Positions 46,685-64,000 of a DNA stretch of 64,000 nucleotides are shown one piece after another. The stretch is from Archilochus colubris (Eukaryota; Chordata; Aves; Apodiformes; Trochilidae), in the NCBI GenBank assembly GCA_023079485.1, contig CM041104.1:7176864-7240863 (forward strand). Reading direction: 5' to 3'. A program made the position numbers and the translations under genes. The notes beneath the pieces are model-generated. The model did no database searches and had not been told where the DNA came from. It was given only the letters and a program-made list of their open reading frames with translations. Every line of letters begins with the position of its first letter. Positions within the stretch are counted from its first letter, which is position 1.

Positions 46685-46750
46685 GTGTTGGGGGTCAGAT
46701 GAGATCACCTTCAATGGTCCCTTCCAACACAAAGCATTCTTAAATTCTAT
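46685..46750 (+). mobile_element. CR1 LINE 3' tail, plus orientation
   Basis: Reads GTTGGGGGTCAGATGAGATC, then GGTCCCTTCCAACACAAAGC and ATTCTTAAATTCTAT. This is the usual CR1 3' end with its short terminal repeats. It is 5' truncated and diverged. Confidence 0.8.
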
Positions 46751-46862
46751 CATAGAATCACAGAATCATAGAATTGGCTGGGTTGGAAGGGACCTCAGAG
46801 ATCATCGAGTCCAACCCTTGAACCACCATTGTGGTTGCTAGACTATGGCACTAAGTAACCAG
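46751..46862 (-). mobile_element. CR1 LINE 3' tail, minus orientation
   Basis: Begins CATAGAATCACAGAATCATAG, then GGTTGGAAGGGACCTCAGAG and ATCATCGAGTCCAACCC. This is the reverse complement of a well-preserved avian CR1 3' end, truncated after about 110 bases. It abuts the plus-oriented copy tail to tail. Confidence 0.88.
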
Positions 46863-48779
46863 GACCCAACCAGGACAGACACTTTCTGGCTTCTCTGTTT
46901 TCCACAGTCTTTGGACTTGTGTCACCTCTGTAGCCAGAGAATCCTTTTTTCCCTGCTCAGTCCCATTCCAGCTCCTTTGTGCTTCTCCCTCTGCCTCCAT
47001 GCATATGTGGGTACCAGCAAAGCTCTGCTACCCTCATTTGCCTCTAACCAGCCCAGAGGGATGAATATCCCTTTTCAGGTCATTCCTCCTACCACTTGCT
47101 CCCACATTCAAACCCAACTGTGTGTCCCTACCCCACTGGCATCCTGCTCTGAGAGCCAGGAATACCTTTTACTCTCTTTTTGCTCCATCACTTGTGTGAA
47201 CCTACTCACTCAGTTTAGACTCTGACATCCCCAGGGTGAGTGAATCTGCTGGTTTGTATTATAGACTCTGCACCTGTAAGGAGTGATCTAAATTATGAAT
47301 TAAGCATAAACAAACAGAAACTGCCTCCTAAAGGAAACACCTCCATACTGCTGTGTATGTAAATCCAACAAGAGAAACCATCCTGGCCTTGCAGAGCAGC
47401 TCTGCCCTCCAGCCTCCCTTCCCTCACAGCCAGCTGATGAGAAGCCCCAGGCTTTTAACTCATGATACCAGCACTTACACAAAAGTGGTGGCATTATGGT
47501 CATGCCCAGGCTGTTTAAATTGGACCTTTTCTCCTTCCTTCCACAGAAAGGGCACAAACAGGCCATTCAGCTGGGACTAAAGCATCCTTTTCTGCACAGT
47601 GCTTCAGAAGCAACAGGCCTGGCAGATCTCCCTGCCACCTAACAAGCTCAGCAAGCATCAGCCTTTGTGATTACTTGGTGAATTTTTAAAATACCGAAAC
47701 ATTATCCTCAGCTCTAAATAGCTCAGAGCCACTTGCATCTTTCACCAAGGGATACTTCCCCTCGGAACAGTTAAAGTGATATTAATCTTACAGCACTCAG
47801 ATCTGCAGCTGTCTTCAATAAGACGACAACTTACGCACCCCAGACGTGTGCATGGGAGATTTGATCAATTAATCTCCACCTCCCTAATTGCCTGGGAGCT
47901 GAGCAGGGCCAGGCAGGCAGCAAGCAGAGAGGGCTTGGCCATGCCAGGCTGCACGGGAGCTGGGGGGCTGTGACAAGGAAACAGGGCTGGCACAGACCGT
48001 GGCTGCTCTCTGGTTCCCCGCAGCCCTCAGATGCCAGGCAGCAGCTGCCCAGAGCCAGCTCTACACAGAGCACAGCAAGCCAGAGCTCACGGAAGCATCT
48101 ATGGGAGAGATACCTTTGGGGAAAACAAAGGAAGATTTGGAGCTGCCCCCTGGACTCTTCCTCCTCCCCAAGATTTTCAGGTCTGCTCCTTGCTGCCCTG
48201 GGTGCAGATCAAGCAGAGCCCAGAGGAGCAAGTTGCCCTGAGCAGCACAGCCTTGGGACTCTGCCCAAACACCACAGATTTATTCCATCTTCCATCACAA
48301 CCATTACCAAGGGGGATCAGCTAATGGTCTGGAGACCCTTATTTAATTTAGCTACTGCAGCAAGATCAAAGCAGCAGGGTTAGCTCATGATGAGTTTACA
48401 GAATTTCTTTACACACTGACAATCAAGGTCCTTCAGCCTTTCATCCCCCACCTGTCCTGCCCAAGTGAATTAATTCCCATTTTCAAGAAAATCCCAGAGC
48501 TGAAGCAATCATTTGTTCTGAGGGACTCCAGCTTCACTCCTGTCCAGCCCCAAGCTCTGCCAGAGGGAGAACATTCACACCCTGAGTATGTTTTACCTGT
48601 TTTCCAGCCCTACCAGCACTAACATGGCTCAGAAAGAATGTTTTCTCCTCTAAGATTGTTTGGGTTTTTCAATGAAAATTTGTAGCAGCTTCTAGAGCTG
48701 ATGTTTTTCAGACTTCAGCAATCCAAATCAATAGAAAGAGGAACTGAAGTGTGTTTTTTTACTGTTCTACATTTGTCTA

Positions 48780-48830
48780 TTAAAAAAAAACAACAAAAAA
48801 GAGGGATTTATTTATTTGTTTGTTTAAGGA
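48780..48830. repeat. A-rich / TTTG-TTTA simple repeat
   Basis: A9 with CAACAAAAAA, then TTTATTTATTTGTTTGTTTAA. Low-complexity intronic DNA. Confidence 0.75.
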
Positions 48831-51719
48831 AATTAAGCAGGCAGATTCCTTAAAATATTCCATTTGGTCAGAACCATTTTTCTCCCATCCCCACTTGTCT
48901 CCCGAGTTGGCATTCACAGGTCTGAGGTCCAGGAGAAATGAGAGAGAGCAGGGAGCTGCAGCACCCATGTCCTCTGCGCCTGCATCCAAGGCTGCTCAGG
49001 GCACCCAGGTGGGTGGGACACCAGGTCCTCCCTGGCACTCACTGTAGGCTCAAGAAGGCCTCACAGGAGCAAAACAACAAAAAACTTGAACTCAGAAAGC
49101 TAAAGGGCTCTGGCTTGGCACCAGGATAAGCTGAAAAAAACAAATATCCCTTCTCCAGGAGGAGTAAGGGTTTCTGTATCTCAGGCTCTATATTAAAACT
49201 GGACATTTTACTTAAATGTTTTTTCCTTTTTCAAGATAAGCCCATTTCACATTCCATTGAAATGACAATAACCTTGGTGCAAAGCCTGATTGAAACAGAT
49301 GATTTTCAAGCCCACCTTCCTGCCACCTGATTTTAAGCATTTGGATGGGAGTTGAAGCCTTCCTGCTCTGCACAGCAGCAGATCAATTGAAAGACAAAAT
49401 ACCATTTGCCACAGTTGTTTCTGCAGATTGAAGTCACTCTTCATTTTTCCCTTTCTGTGTTTGTAACCTCTTGAGATAAAGATTTCCCACAAGGTCAGAA
49501 TGTACAGTCCATGAATCCCACTTGCCCTGCCTGAGGTGTACCCATCGTTGGGACTGATGTCCTGCCATCCCGACTCTTCTCCTCTTGAGGGACCCCTACA
49601 AGACACAGCTCACTTCCTTCAACCCCACAGACCCAGGGAATCCTACAAAAAGCAGTTTGCTTCCCAACAGATGCTTACTCCTTGGAGCTACTGAAAGTCT
49701 GTGCTCTCTCTTACCCTAATAGGGCATGAAAGTGCCTGAGGAAATTCCTGTGAAAAACAGACAAAGCCGTACGCACTCTCCTCTGGACGCAAAATGCATC
49801 TCAGTGTAATGAACACAGTGGGCCAAAAATGTGTCAGTGCTGGAGCCACAGCCAGCCTGGGCTGGAGCTGAGGTTGTTCCAGGAAAAAGCTGAAGGAAAG
49901 GGGTGAATGCATCACTCCATCACTTGTTCCATGGCACCAAACCCCTCCAGCCCATGAAGTCCCCCACACAAACGACACACATCATGGGGGTTCCCCAGAC
50001 CCAAACCCTGGGGCTCGCTGTTCCCACAGTCATATTGGGCTAGGAATGAACCCTGCAGCCTGCTTGGCAGGGCTGAACTAGCAGCAGAGGTGAGTCAAAG
50101 GTCTTTGGGGTGGGACGAGGAGGGTGACACAAAAGTCAGGCAGTGGTTCAAAACAGGCAGTACTTCCAGAGAGCTGGGGAAGTAAAACCTTCCAAAAAAC
50201 CCAGTTCAACCAAGCCCAAGACAGCCTGTTCAGTCTAGATCATGTGTAAAGACCAAACCGTGGCTCTGGGACAGGGGCTGGGTGTCCCTCATCTCCATGA
50301 CACAAGTGACACAAAGTCCCAAGCTCCTGATGCATGGTATGGGAAGGCTCAGATGAAAGCATTCCTTCCAACCAAACCACACATAATGACCCCACAGCAC
50401 CATGGCACAAGGCAACTGGGCACGTTCTTGCTTCAAGAGCTTTGAGGGAAAGCTGAGCTGAGGTGGCCCTGGCTGAGGTGTCATGGGCCAGGCAGGTTCC
50501 CTCTCACCATCCCCACTGATGGTTATCTGGACACTGACCTCAGTTTGTGCTGATAAGCCATGTGGAGGAGGTCACTCCTGCTCAGGAGCTGCAAGAGGAA
50601 AAGGTCTTTATTTGCCTGGTTTCATGAGAAGGAGAGATTGCTGCTGGTACAAGTGCTGTGAAGAAAGCAGAGTTCCAGCCCTGGGCCTCAGGTGGTGTGG
50701 AAATAGGTGCCAACAACTGGGTTTCTATTAGCCAAGAGTGAATGAAACAGGACTATCTTTACAAACACAATGAGCTGTGTGAGAAATGTCTATGGTGGGA
50801 GAGCAGGACCAAGGACCATCCCTTCACTGCTGTGTCCTGGCATCCAGCTATGGCAGGAGCTGTGTAGCTGGCCTCATTTCTTCCTGCTTGTTCCTGTGGA
50901 AGCATCAAGATGCTCATTCCCACTATGGGGTCCATGGGACAGGCATAACACCCAGCCATCAAGGACCTGTCCTTGGCTCCTAACACACAGCTACCTCCAT
51001 GTGTGGTTGACCTTGCTCAGAATAAGCCCCACTGGGGACACAGCTCCCTTCTGTACCCCATAAGGGATTTTAACAAAGCTGAGGCAGTCCTGCCCATCTC
51101 CACCTGCACCCATCTTTCCTTTAAGCCTCCCAAAAGGCCAGGCTGCAGCATCTTGGGTGTCTGGTCTTACAGCTTTAGAAACGTTACTTCCACCTCCTGT
51201 GTCTCTCCCTGGCAACTCCAGCTCAGCAGGAAATAGCAGCCAGTAAACCATCAGGGCCCAGAACAAGCTCTGCCCATCTCCTGCCTGCTGCTCCCTCCTT
51301 TTTACACACCCATCCATCACCTCTCAGCAATACAGTCCTGGAGCAAAGAGAGTGAAGCTGGGACAGCAGAGGAGGATCAGCTGCTCTCCTAGGAGGGGAA
51401 CTTTGAACCACCGTTGCCCATCTCACAGGCGGCCATGAGTATCCTGCCCCCCAGGTTCAGACCTGAAGTTCTGGGAACGGAACTGGACTCCTGATGTGTC
51501 TAATGCCCAAAGCAAGCAGAAGACAAAGGATATTTAAAAGAAGTACTGAGCTACACCACCAGCCCCGGGACAGCCAAGGCCACTGCATCCATCAAGCCAG
51601 CCCAGCTCCACCCTGGGCAGCCACCATGCCTCACCAGAAGTGCACAAGGAAGAGGCTGCTATGGCTGCCCACCCTCCCCACCAGCAGCACAAACCCCCGG
51701 GAGCATCAGGGAGGGGGAA

Positions 51720-52090
51720 GCGGGGCTCGCAGGGGCAGGGTCGGGCCAAATAAAGCACCTTATCGGCGGGGGCAGCTCCCGCAGCGTGGGCCGTGGAGCT
51801 CAGCTGTCGCGCTGGGGCAGCGCTGATAAAGCCCTGCTCTGCCTGCCCTTATTTAGTCAGGAGGCTCTGCTGACTCCAGCGATTTTTGGGACGTCATTTG
51901 CACCACGTTCCCCAAGGAGACGCTGGCGGCCGCCCGGCCACGCCGGCTGGAATTGCTGAGCCCAGGGAGACAGCGGCTGCGCTGCCGGGAATGCAGCTGG
52001 GCAGGGGAGGTTGGGAAAGCGATACGGGAGCACTCATGATATTTGAAGGGAGAGAGAGCTAAGACGTGCCCGAAAGACACGGGTACAGAC
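51720..52090. promoter_or_regulatory. JPH2: CpG-rich intronic patch with GATA, CArG-like and CRE-like words
   Basis: A local rise in CpG content within an otherwise CpG-poor intron. Visible words are CCAAATAAAG near 51746 and CCTTATTTAG near 51848 (each one mismatch from a CArG box), CTTATC at 51759-51764 and TGATAA at 51824-51829 (GATA), TGACTC near 51872, and GACGTCA at 51891-51897. The mix suits a muscle enhancer or internal promoter of JPH2, but function is inference only. Confidence 0.35.
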
Positions 52091-54570
52091 AGAGAAAGGA
52101 GTTAGGCTTCAATACCAAGCCACAGGTCACACCACGAGCCATGCCCACCCATCGCTGCCGCAGGAGCTGCGCTGACCTCGTTCCTGATGCGCAGCGCGGT
52201 GCTGCTTGAACACAGCCCGGGCTCACTGTGATGTGTAAACCCTGATTTCACAGGAATTCATGCCTCACATTTTGGAATTTTAGAAATTCCAGTTTGGAAA
52301 TTCTTCCAGGCAACTCTCGATTGCAAGACCTCTACAGATATTGCATTAAAATTGAAAATAAATCTGAAACCGACTCATTTTTAGTTGTACTCTCCAGACA
52401 CCCAGCTACACAGAGGCTTCAGGGTCAGTGTCTGAAGAGAAGGAGGTGAAGCACAGCAGCCAGTCTTGCCTCCTACATCTTCCTTTCCTATCGATCCCAT
52501 GACATCTGGCAGATACATCTGAGGTGTTATTAACAGGACATACACCAGTCAAATGATCTTGAGAGTGTGGCCAGACCCATGCCTTACAGGACAGGTGACC
52601 AAGTCCCTCTGTTGATTTTGGTCCAAGTCACAGGGAAGCAAAGGAAGGCCATGGTAGACACTGCTGCAGTGGGATGGTGGTGGAATTTACAGTAATTACA
52701 CTCATTTTGTCTCCCAAAAGCACCAGCAGAAAGAAAAGCCCCTGTACTTGCTGCCCTGTTACTGAGTGCACAGCTTTCAAAAAAGTCAAAGGTTTGCCCT
52801 GCAGCCCATCCTGCCCTTCCTCTTTCTTTCTATTTGACTCTATTCTGAAAAGACAAAAGCTGACCACTTCCATCCTTCTTCTCCCTGCTTCCAGTGGAAC
52901 CACTCTCCCCATATGAGAACTAAGCACATACTGCTTCCCACACACCCAGGGGTGCAGAACACCCTGTTCAGCATCAAGCCACATGCTCAGAAAACTCCAG
53001 GACAACCATTACATACCTCATGATGGCTTTTAACCAGTTTACTCACAGCTTGATGGCATCTGTCCCCTCCTCATCAGGGCTGATGTGGGACTGACCTACT
53101 GGCTGTCCTCAAGCCAGCTTCTCTCCTAAAACACCAGGGAAATGACCTCATAGCTGCAATCCTAGGACCTCACCTCCTTTCCCACCCATACCAGCATCCT
53201 TCTTTAGAAGCCCCCAGATAGGGGAGAGGGTGGGAAAGGCTGGAGTGACACTATGGGTGCCTTCACCTGGCACTATGGGAACTGGCACAGCAGCTGGGAA
53301 AGTGTTAGGACACCAGCAGCACAGGACACTGCTAACAGACATCTTACAGCACCTGCTAAACCCCTTGTCCATCTGTGGGTACCCCCAGGCAGGAGCAAAG
53401 CCACCTCCACTGGCTGCCACAGAGGCTGTGCTTCAGGATGACTTTTCTCCCAAGTGACAGCAGCCTGGGGCAGGATTCCTCATTAATTTCCACCAGCTCC
53501 ATCCCATGAGCTGATCCCCAGAGCTGCTGATAGATGTGCTGAGGGTTTCTGCCCAAAATCTAAGCAGTGCCAAAAGGGCTTTGTCGGGGCTGAGGGAGCA
53601 GTTGGCTGAGCTGGGATGGGCTATTCAGCACAGCACAACCACATGCCACATGATTTTCACTTAACTAATGAAAAAGAGAGTTGTTTGTTTGTTTAAAAAA
53701 AAATAAATAGAAAAAGAGTTCCCTCAGCCAATGGCAAGGTGATGCCAGCTCTGCCCTCAGCCTCTTGCACAACAGGGAAAGCAGCAGGATTCAGGAGGGA
53801 GCTGAGGAGGCCAGGCCAGGCAGCAGGGCAGGCAATAGCTGGCACTGCCTGCAGTGCTGGCCCAACACCAAAACAGAGTAGGAAGGCAGTGCTGGAGCTG
53901 CAGAGCAGCCTGGTGCCTTGGATACCCTCCAGGCAGAGGGGATGAGGGACTGTTTGCTGACCATCACCCCCATCACCACCACTGCCCTACCCATGTCCAC
54001 AGGACAGATCCCAGGCAGGACACCAGCACTGCTGCAGCCTCCAAAGCTCAGGCACATGCCTGGCATTCCTGCAGTGCAACTGGCCAAGGCAGCTTCCAGC
54101 ACTTAAGCTTGTTTTCCTCAGGATTTCTATGCCTAAAGAAGCCTTTTATGGTGCAGAGAGTGAAATCTGGTCTTCTCCTAATGTTTCACCCCCAGGCAGC
54201 AGCAGGCTGGCTATGACTGCACTTCAGCTCTGTAAGAGGCTCCCCCCCAAGTGCCAGAAGTGAACGAAATCAACTCACATATCCACCAGCACAGGTACAT
54301 GGAGTTAGTTGAGCTGCTGTGTCCTGCTATTTAGTTCCCAGAAGTAACCTCATATACAGGTGTGCCACATCTTCCCCCAAAAAAGGATTAATGTAGCCTC
54401 AAAGCATTTCTTTGGGAAAGGTGCACACTGCCATCCAAGGAAAAATAGAAATGCTCCATCTAGAAAACTGTGCCTTGCAGTTCTGAGCTAGGGTGATGCT
54501 AATGATAGTACAGCCCTTTTATAAACCACGGTAATCAATTTTCACAATCTGTCTGCAATAACTCTCTGTC

Positions 54571-54655
54571 CTGCATGTGGAAACTGAGGCAAGGTTCAAA
54601 GCCAAAGAGAAAATCCGTGGCAGAGTTGGGATTTAACCTCAGGACCCTCTGAAGG
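54571..54655 (-). mobile_element. Old MIR-like fragment
   Basis: The plus strand has GTGGAAACTGAGGCAAGG, then CGTGGCAGAGTTGGGATTTA followed by ACCTC. This is the reverse-complement pattern of MIR-type SINEs (AAACTGAGGC ... GGCAGAGCTGGGATTYRAACC). It is diverged and incomplete. Confidence 0.5.
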
Positions 54656-56534
54656 CAAAAATATCTGTGATTACTCTCGACTGCAAAACTGAGCTGAAAG
54701 GAGGAAGAAGAAAGAGAGTGTGAGTCAGATTTTCAACAGACAGCAGGTAGCAAGAGTGGCTCTGCCCAGAGCAACACACGCCAGGAATAAACACTGCTGG
54801 AAACGATGAGTTACAATTTACAAGATGTAGGGGCCCAAATTCTTCTCTACCAGCTGAGCTGCAGGCAGCACCGCAGGGACGGGGCCCGGGGCACACCACT
54901 GCCAGGGAAAGCCATGTCCTCTTCCCCTGCAACCACTGCAGGACCTGTGAGGGGAGGAATCCCTGGAGGAAACTGCCTGTAATGTCTTATTTCCTCCAGC
55001 TCCAAAGTTTCCTTAATAGGAAATTACTCCCCAGTGTGCTGAGGAGGGATGCAGTGCCCCGGCAGGGCTGCGAGCACATTCCAGCTCCGATGGAAAACAC
55101 TGCAGAGCCACTTTTGATCCAAAGTGTAAATAGTGTATAATAAAAAGAAGCTTGTGCAAACCCGCCAAGCTCTCAGGGAGCTGCTTTCACAGCTTCAGCC
55201 TCCTTATTTACACGCACCCAGTGCTGCAGACATAGGCTTGTTCCAGGCACAGCCAAGCTGGTGTTGGGCTGAGCCTGCCCTGCCAGGAGGATCCAGTGGC
55301 CCCACATTGCCCCAGATTGTTATTTTTATCCTGACTGGCCTGGCATGGTGTTTCACTTTCAGACCCAATGGTTTCCCTCTGCCCACCCAAAGCAACTGGG
55401 TTTTGCTATAAAAACAACCTCACTCCCCACAAAACTTTCTAGAGCAGAAAGGGTCAGCAGAGAGCAGAGCCAGGGTTTCTTGGTGGAGAAGGATAGGGTT
55501 TGGGAAACAACTGCCCTCCCTGTTATTTCCCATTTCTGCTTGGTTATGAAGGAACTTTGATAATTATACAGCACAAAAAAGCAACAAGGCAGGACAGCCC
55601 TAGAGTCCCAGCCACTGCTCAGCAGCTGAGTACAGGCTGAACAGGGAGAGGTTTCAATGGAGAGGCAAGGTGAAACCTCAGGGTCTCATAAACACATTTG
55701 TCTGAGGCAGAGAGGAGTGAAGGCTGCTTTCTGGGCATCCTAGGGCATCACAGGCTGTGGGAGGTGGCTGTGTGCCATGGGATTGGGCTCAGCCTTCTCA
55801 CGTGGGCTCAGCCATCGACTGCCACAGCCTCTCCTGTGGCAGAAACATTCACTTAAAACCTGTCTGGTTTTAAGCAGCTGGGTCCTGGGGGGAGACAGGA
55901 CACTCCAAGGCAGTCCCCTCCTCAGTTTGATACCTGCTGTAGGTCCTGCCTCCCAACTCACAGCATCCCAGCAGAGTGCTTGTCTCAGAGAGCCCATTAC
56001 ACCGACCCACTAAATTTAAGTGACAACCCAAACGCACCTCATAAACCCCCCAAAGAACCACACTGTGGTCTCTGGGGCTGAGCCATGCTCTGCTGCAGAC
56101 CCAATTAATCAGGAACGTGTTCCACTGGCTGCTCATGACCCTGGATTTACCACAGCCAAACCCCACCATTTCTCATTCTGCCCCATCAACAAGCAGCACA
56201 GCACCAGGCTGCTCCCCATCCCACTGTAAAGTGGGGTCAGCACCAGGCCCTGCTGTCCAGCAGCTCCTTCCTAGACCAGGACTGCAAATGGACAGGAGAG
56301 GGGACAAGAAGGAGAACAGGTCTTGAACATTCCTGAGCTGCCATCAGGGCCCTCAGCCCTGCTCAGCCAGAATTTGGTACAAAGAATTAAGCGGAAGTTG
56401 CTGGGAGACATGTTTGACCCCTCCACTGGTGTGCCATGAGGAGGCACCAAGCAAAGCTTCAGACGAACACGTAAGATGGGGACCATCACCACCACCACAA
56501 TCGGGGACCTCTACGCTGGAGCCCCAAGTCCTAC

Positions 56535-57318
56535 CTGGATGCCGCGATCTCCGACTTCTGCCTGGCGATGGCCGCAGCCCTCTGGGCTCCCTCCACGCTT
56601 CTGTCCACCTTCTGCCGGATCTTGGCGCTCTTCAGGGGTATCACCCGCTTCTTCATGCCCTTGACAAGGACGTTGTGGCGGTACTTGCCCTCCTCCTTCT
56701 TGCCATCGGGCAGGGTGGTGCAGCCGTAGCCGTGCCGCAGGTTGTCCAGCCACTCGCCCTCGTACTTCAGCCCGCTGGAGCGCTCGCTGACACCGAAACC
56801 GGCACGCTTGTCGTTCTTCCACTCACCCATATAGGTCTCCGTGGTGGTGGCGTCGATGTCGGACTCGAAGGGGGGGTACTCCTCACCCTCAGCACCTTCC
56901 CCCAGGCTGACGGTGGAGGTGGCATCGCTGGCGGCCGAGCTGATCCCGCTCTCACTCTTGAGGAAGCTGACGCGGCTCTTCTGGCTGGCCAGGGACGACT
57001 TGGACTCGGACTTCTTCAGCTTCCCCAGCAAGGAGCCCCTGCGGAACAGCCCCCCCTTCTTGGGCTTCCCGGCCTCCGCCTCCCCGTAGAGGCTGAGGGC
57101 GAAGCCGCCGCGGGTGATGGTGGGCGAGAGGGGCAGGGTCTCGGGGTGTGCGGCGGGGGAGTCCTGCTGGGGCAGGGTGCCATTGCTGTGCTCGCTGCGC
57201 AGGGAAGAGAGGGAGGTGCGCAGGGGGGAGCGGACCACAGAGGCCATGCCGTAGGGCACGCTCTGCCGCACGCCGTAGCCATGCCGCATGCCGTTGGTGA
57301 ACTGACCCTGGTAGGTGC
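56535..57318 (-). CDS. JPH2: JPH2, MORN VI to VIII and joining-region exon
   Basis: A 784-base exon encoding about 261 residues. It starts [20 protein letters not shown] (MORN VI) and continues through the joining region, which contains [19 protein letters not shown] and a serine/lysine-rich stretch. MORN VII ([20 protein letters not shown]) and VIII ([20 protein letters not shown]) follow, and it ends in a basic/alanine helix ([20 protein letters not shown]). MORN repeats bind plasma-membrane phospholipids and anchor the protein at the T-tubule face. The joining region differs from human at many sites while the MORN repeats are near identical. Phase 1 entry and phase 2 exit agree with its neighbours. 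The plus strand also has a 425-codon open frame here, an artefact of GC-rich sequence. Confidence 0.96.

Positions 57319-64000
<6,682 letters not shown>

Larger units (their letters stand above)
42464..56534 (-). other. JPH2: JPH2 14-kb intron
   Basis: The largest intron in the window, with a GTAGGA donor and CTCTGCAG acceptor. It contains overlapping palindromes at 45536-45579, converging CR1 tails at 46685-46862, a CpG-rich motif cluster at 51720-52090 and an MIR-like fragment at 54571-54655. No other coding exon is recognised on either strand. Confidence 0.85.

Overview
This is a vertebrate nuclear window, almost certainly from a bird. The genes are split by GT-AG introns. The interspersed repeats are CR1 LINE 3' tails ending in the ATTCTATG-type repeat, plus old MIR-like amniote SINEs. 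There are no bacterial operons, CRISPR arrays or phage genes. The species cannot be fixed from sequence alone. Gene calls rest on protein motifs and family sequences I recognise, with exon ends set by splice-site phase.

Three protein-coding genes are supported. (1) OCSTAMP, plus strand, has two coding exons at 7931-8975 and 9902-10237. A short N-terminal exon should lie further left, but I could not place it. (2) A thyrotropin-releasing hormone receptor, plus strand, has exons 21019-21804 and 27671-28051 and is complete at 388 residues. Its position beside JPH2 fits the third vertebrate TRH receptor (TRHR3 type), which mammals lack. (3) JPH2 (junctophilin 2), minus strand, has coding exons at 63907-64000 (running off the right edge), 56535-57318, 42345-42463, 38360-39153 and 37215-37295. 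The N-terminal MORN repeats are outside the window.

Layout: 1-7930 is flanking DNA upstream of the visible OCSTAMP exons. 10238-20589 is intergenic. 20590-21018 is the GC-rich 5' region of the receptor gene. 28052-37197 separates two convergent genes and should hold both 3' UTRs. 37198-64000 is JPH2, mostly intron, including one intron of 14 kb.

The three genes do not form a pathway: one concerns osteoclast/macrophage fusion, one a neuropeptide receptor, one the junctional membrane complex of striated muscle. What ties them together is history. Human 8q carries JPH1, DCSTAMP and TRHR, and 16q24 (mouse chr 8) carries JPH3 next to the TRHR2 region. The OCSTAMP-TRHR-like-JPH2 block here looks like the 20q13-type copy of that ancient quartet, with the TRH receptor retained. 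I found no new multi-gene system. The best leads are the retained receptor, an in-frame duplicated splice donor in OCSTAMP, about 110-bp direct repeats flanking JPH2 exon 38360-39153, and a pair of overlapping perfect palindromes in a JPH2 intron.
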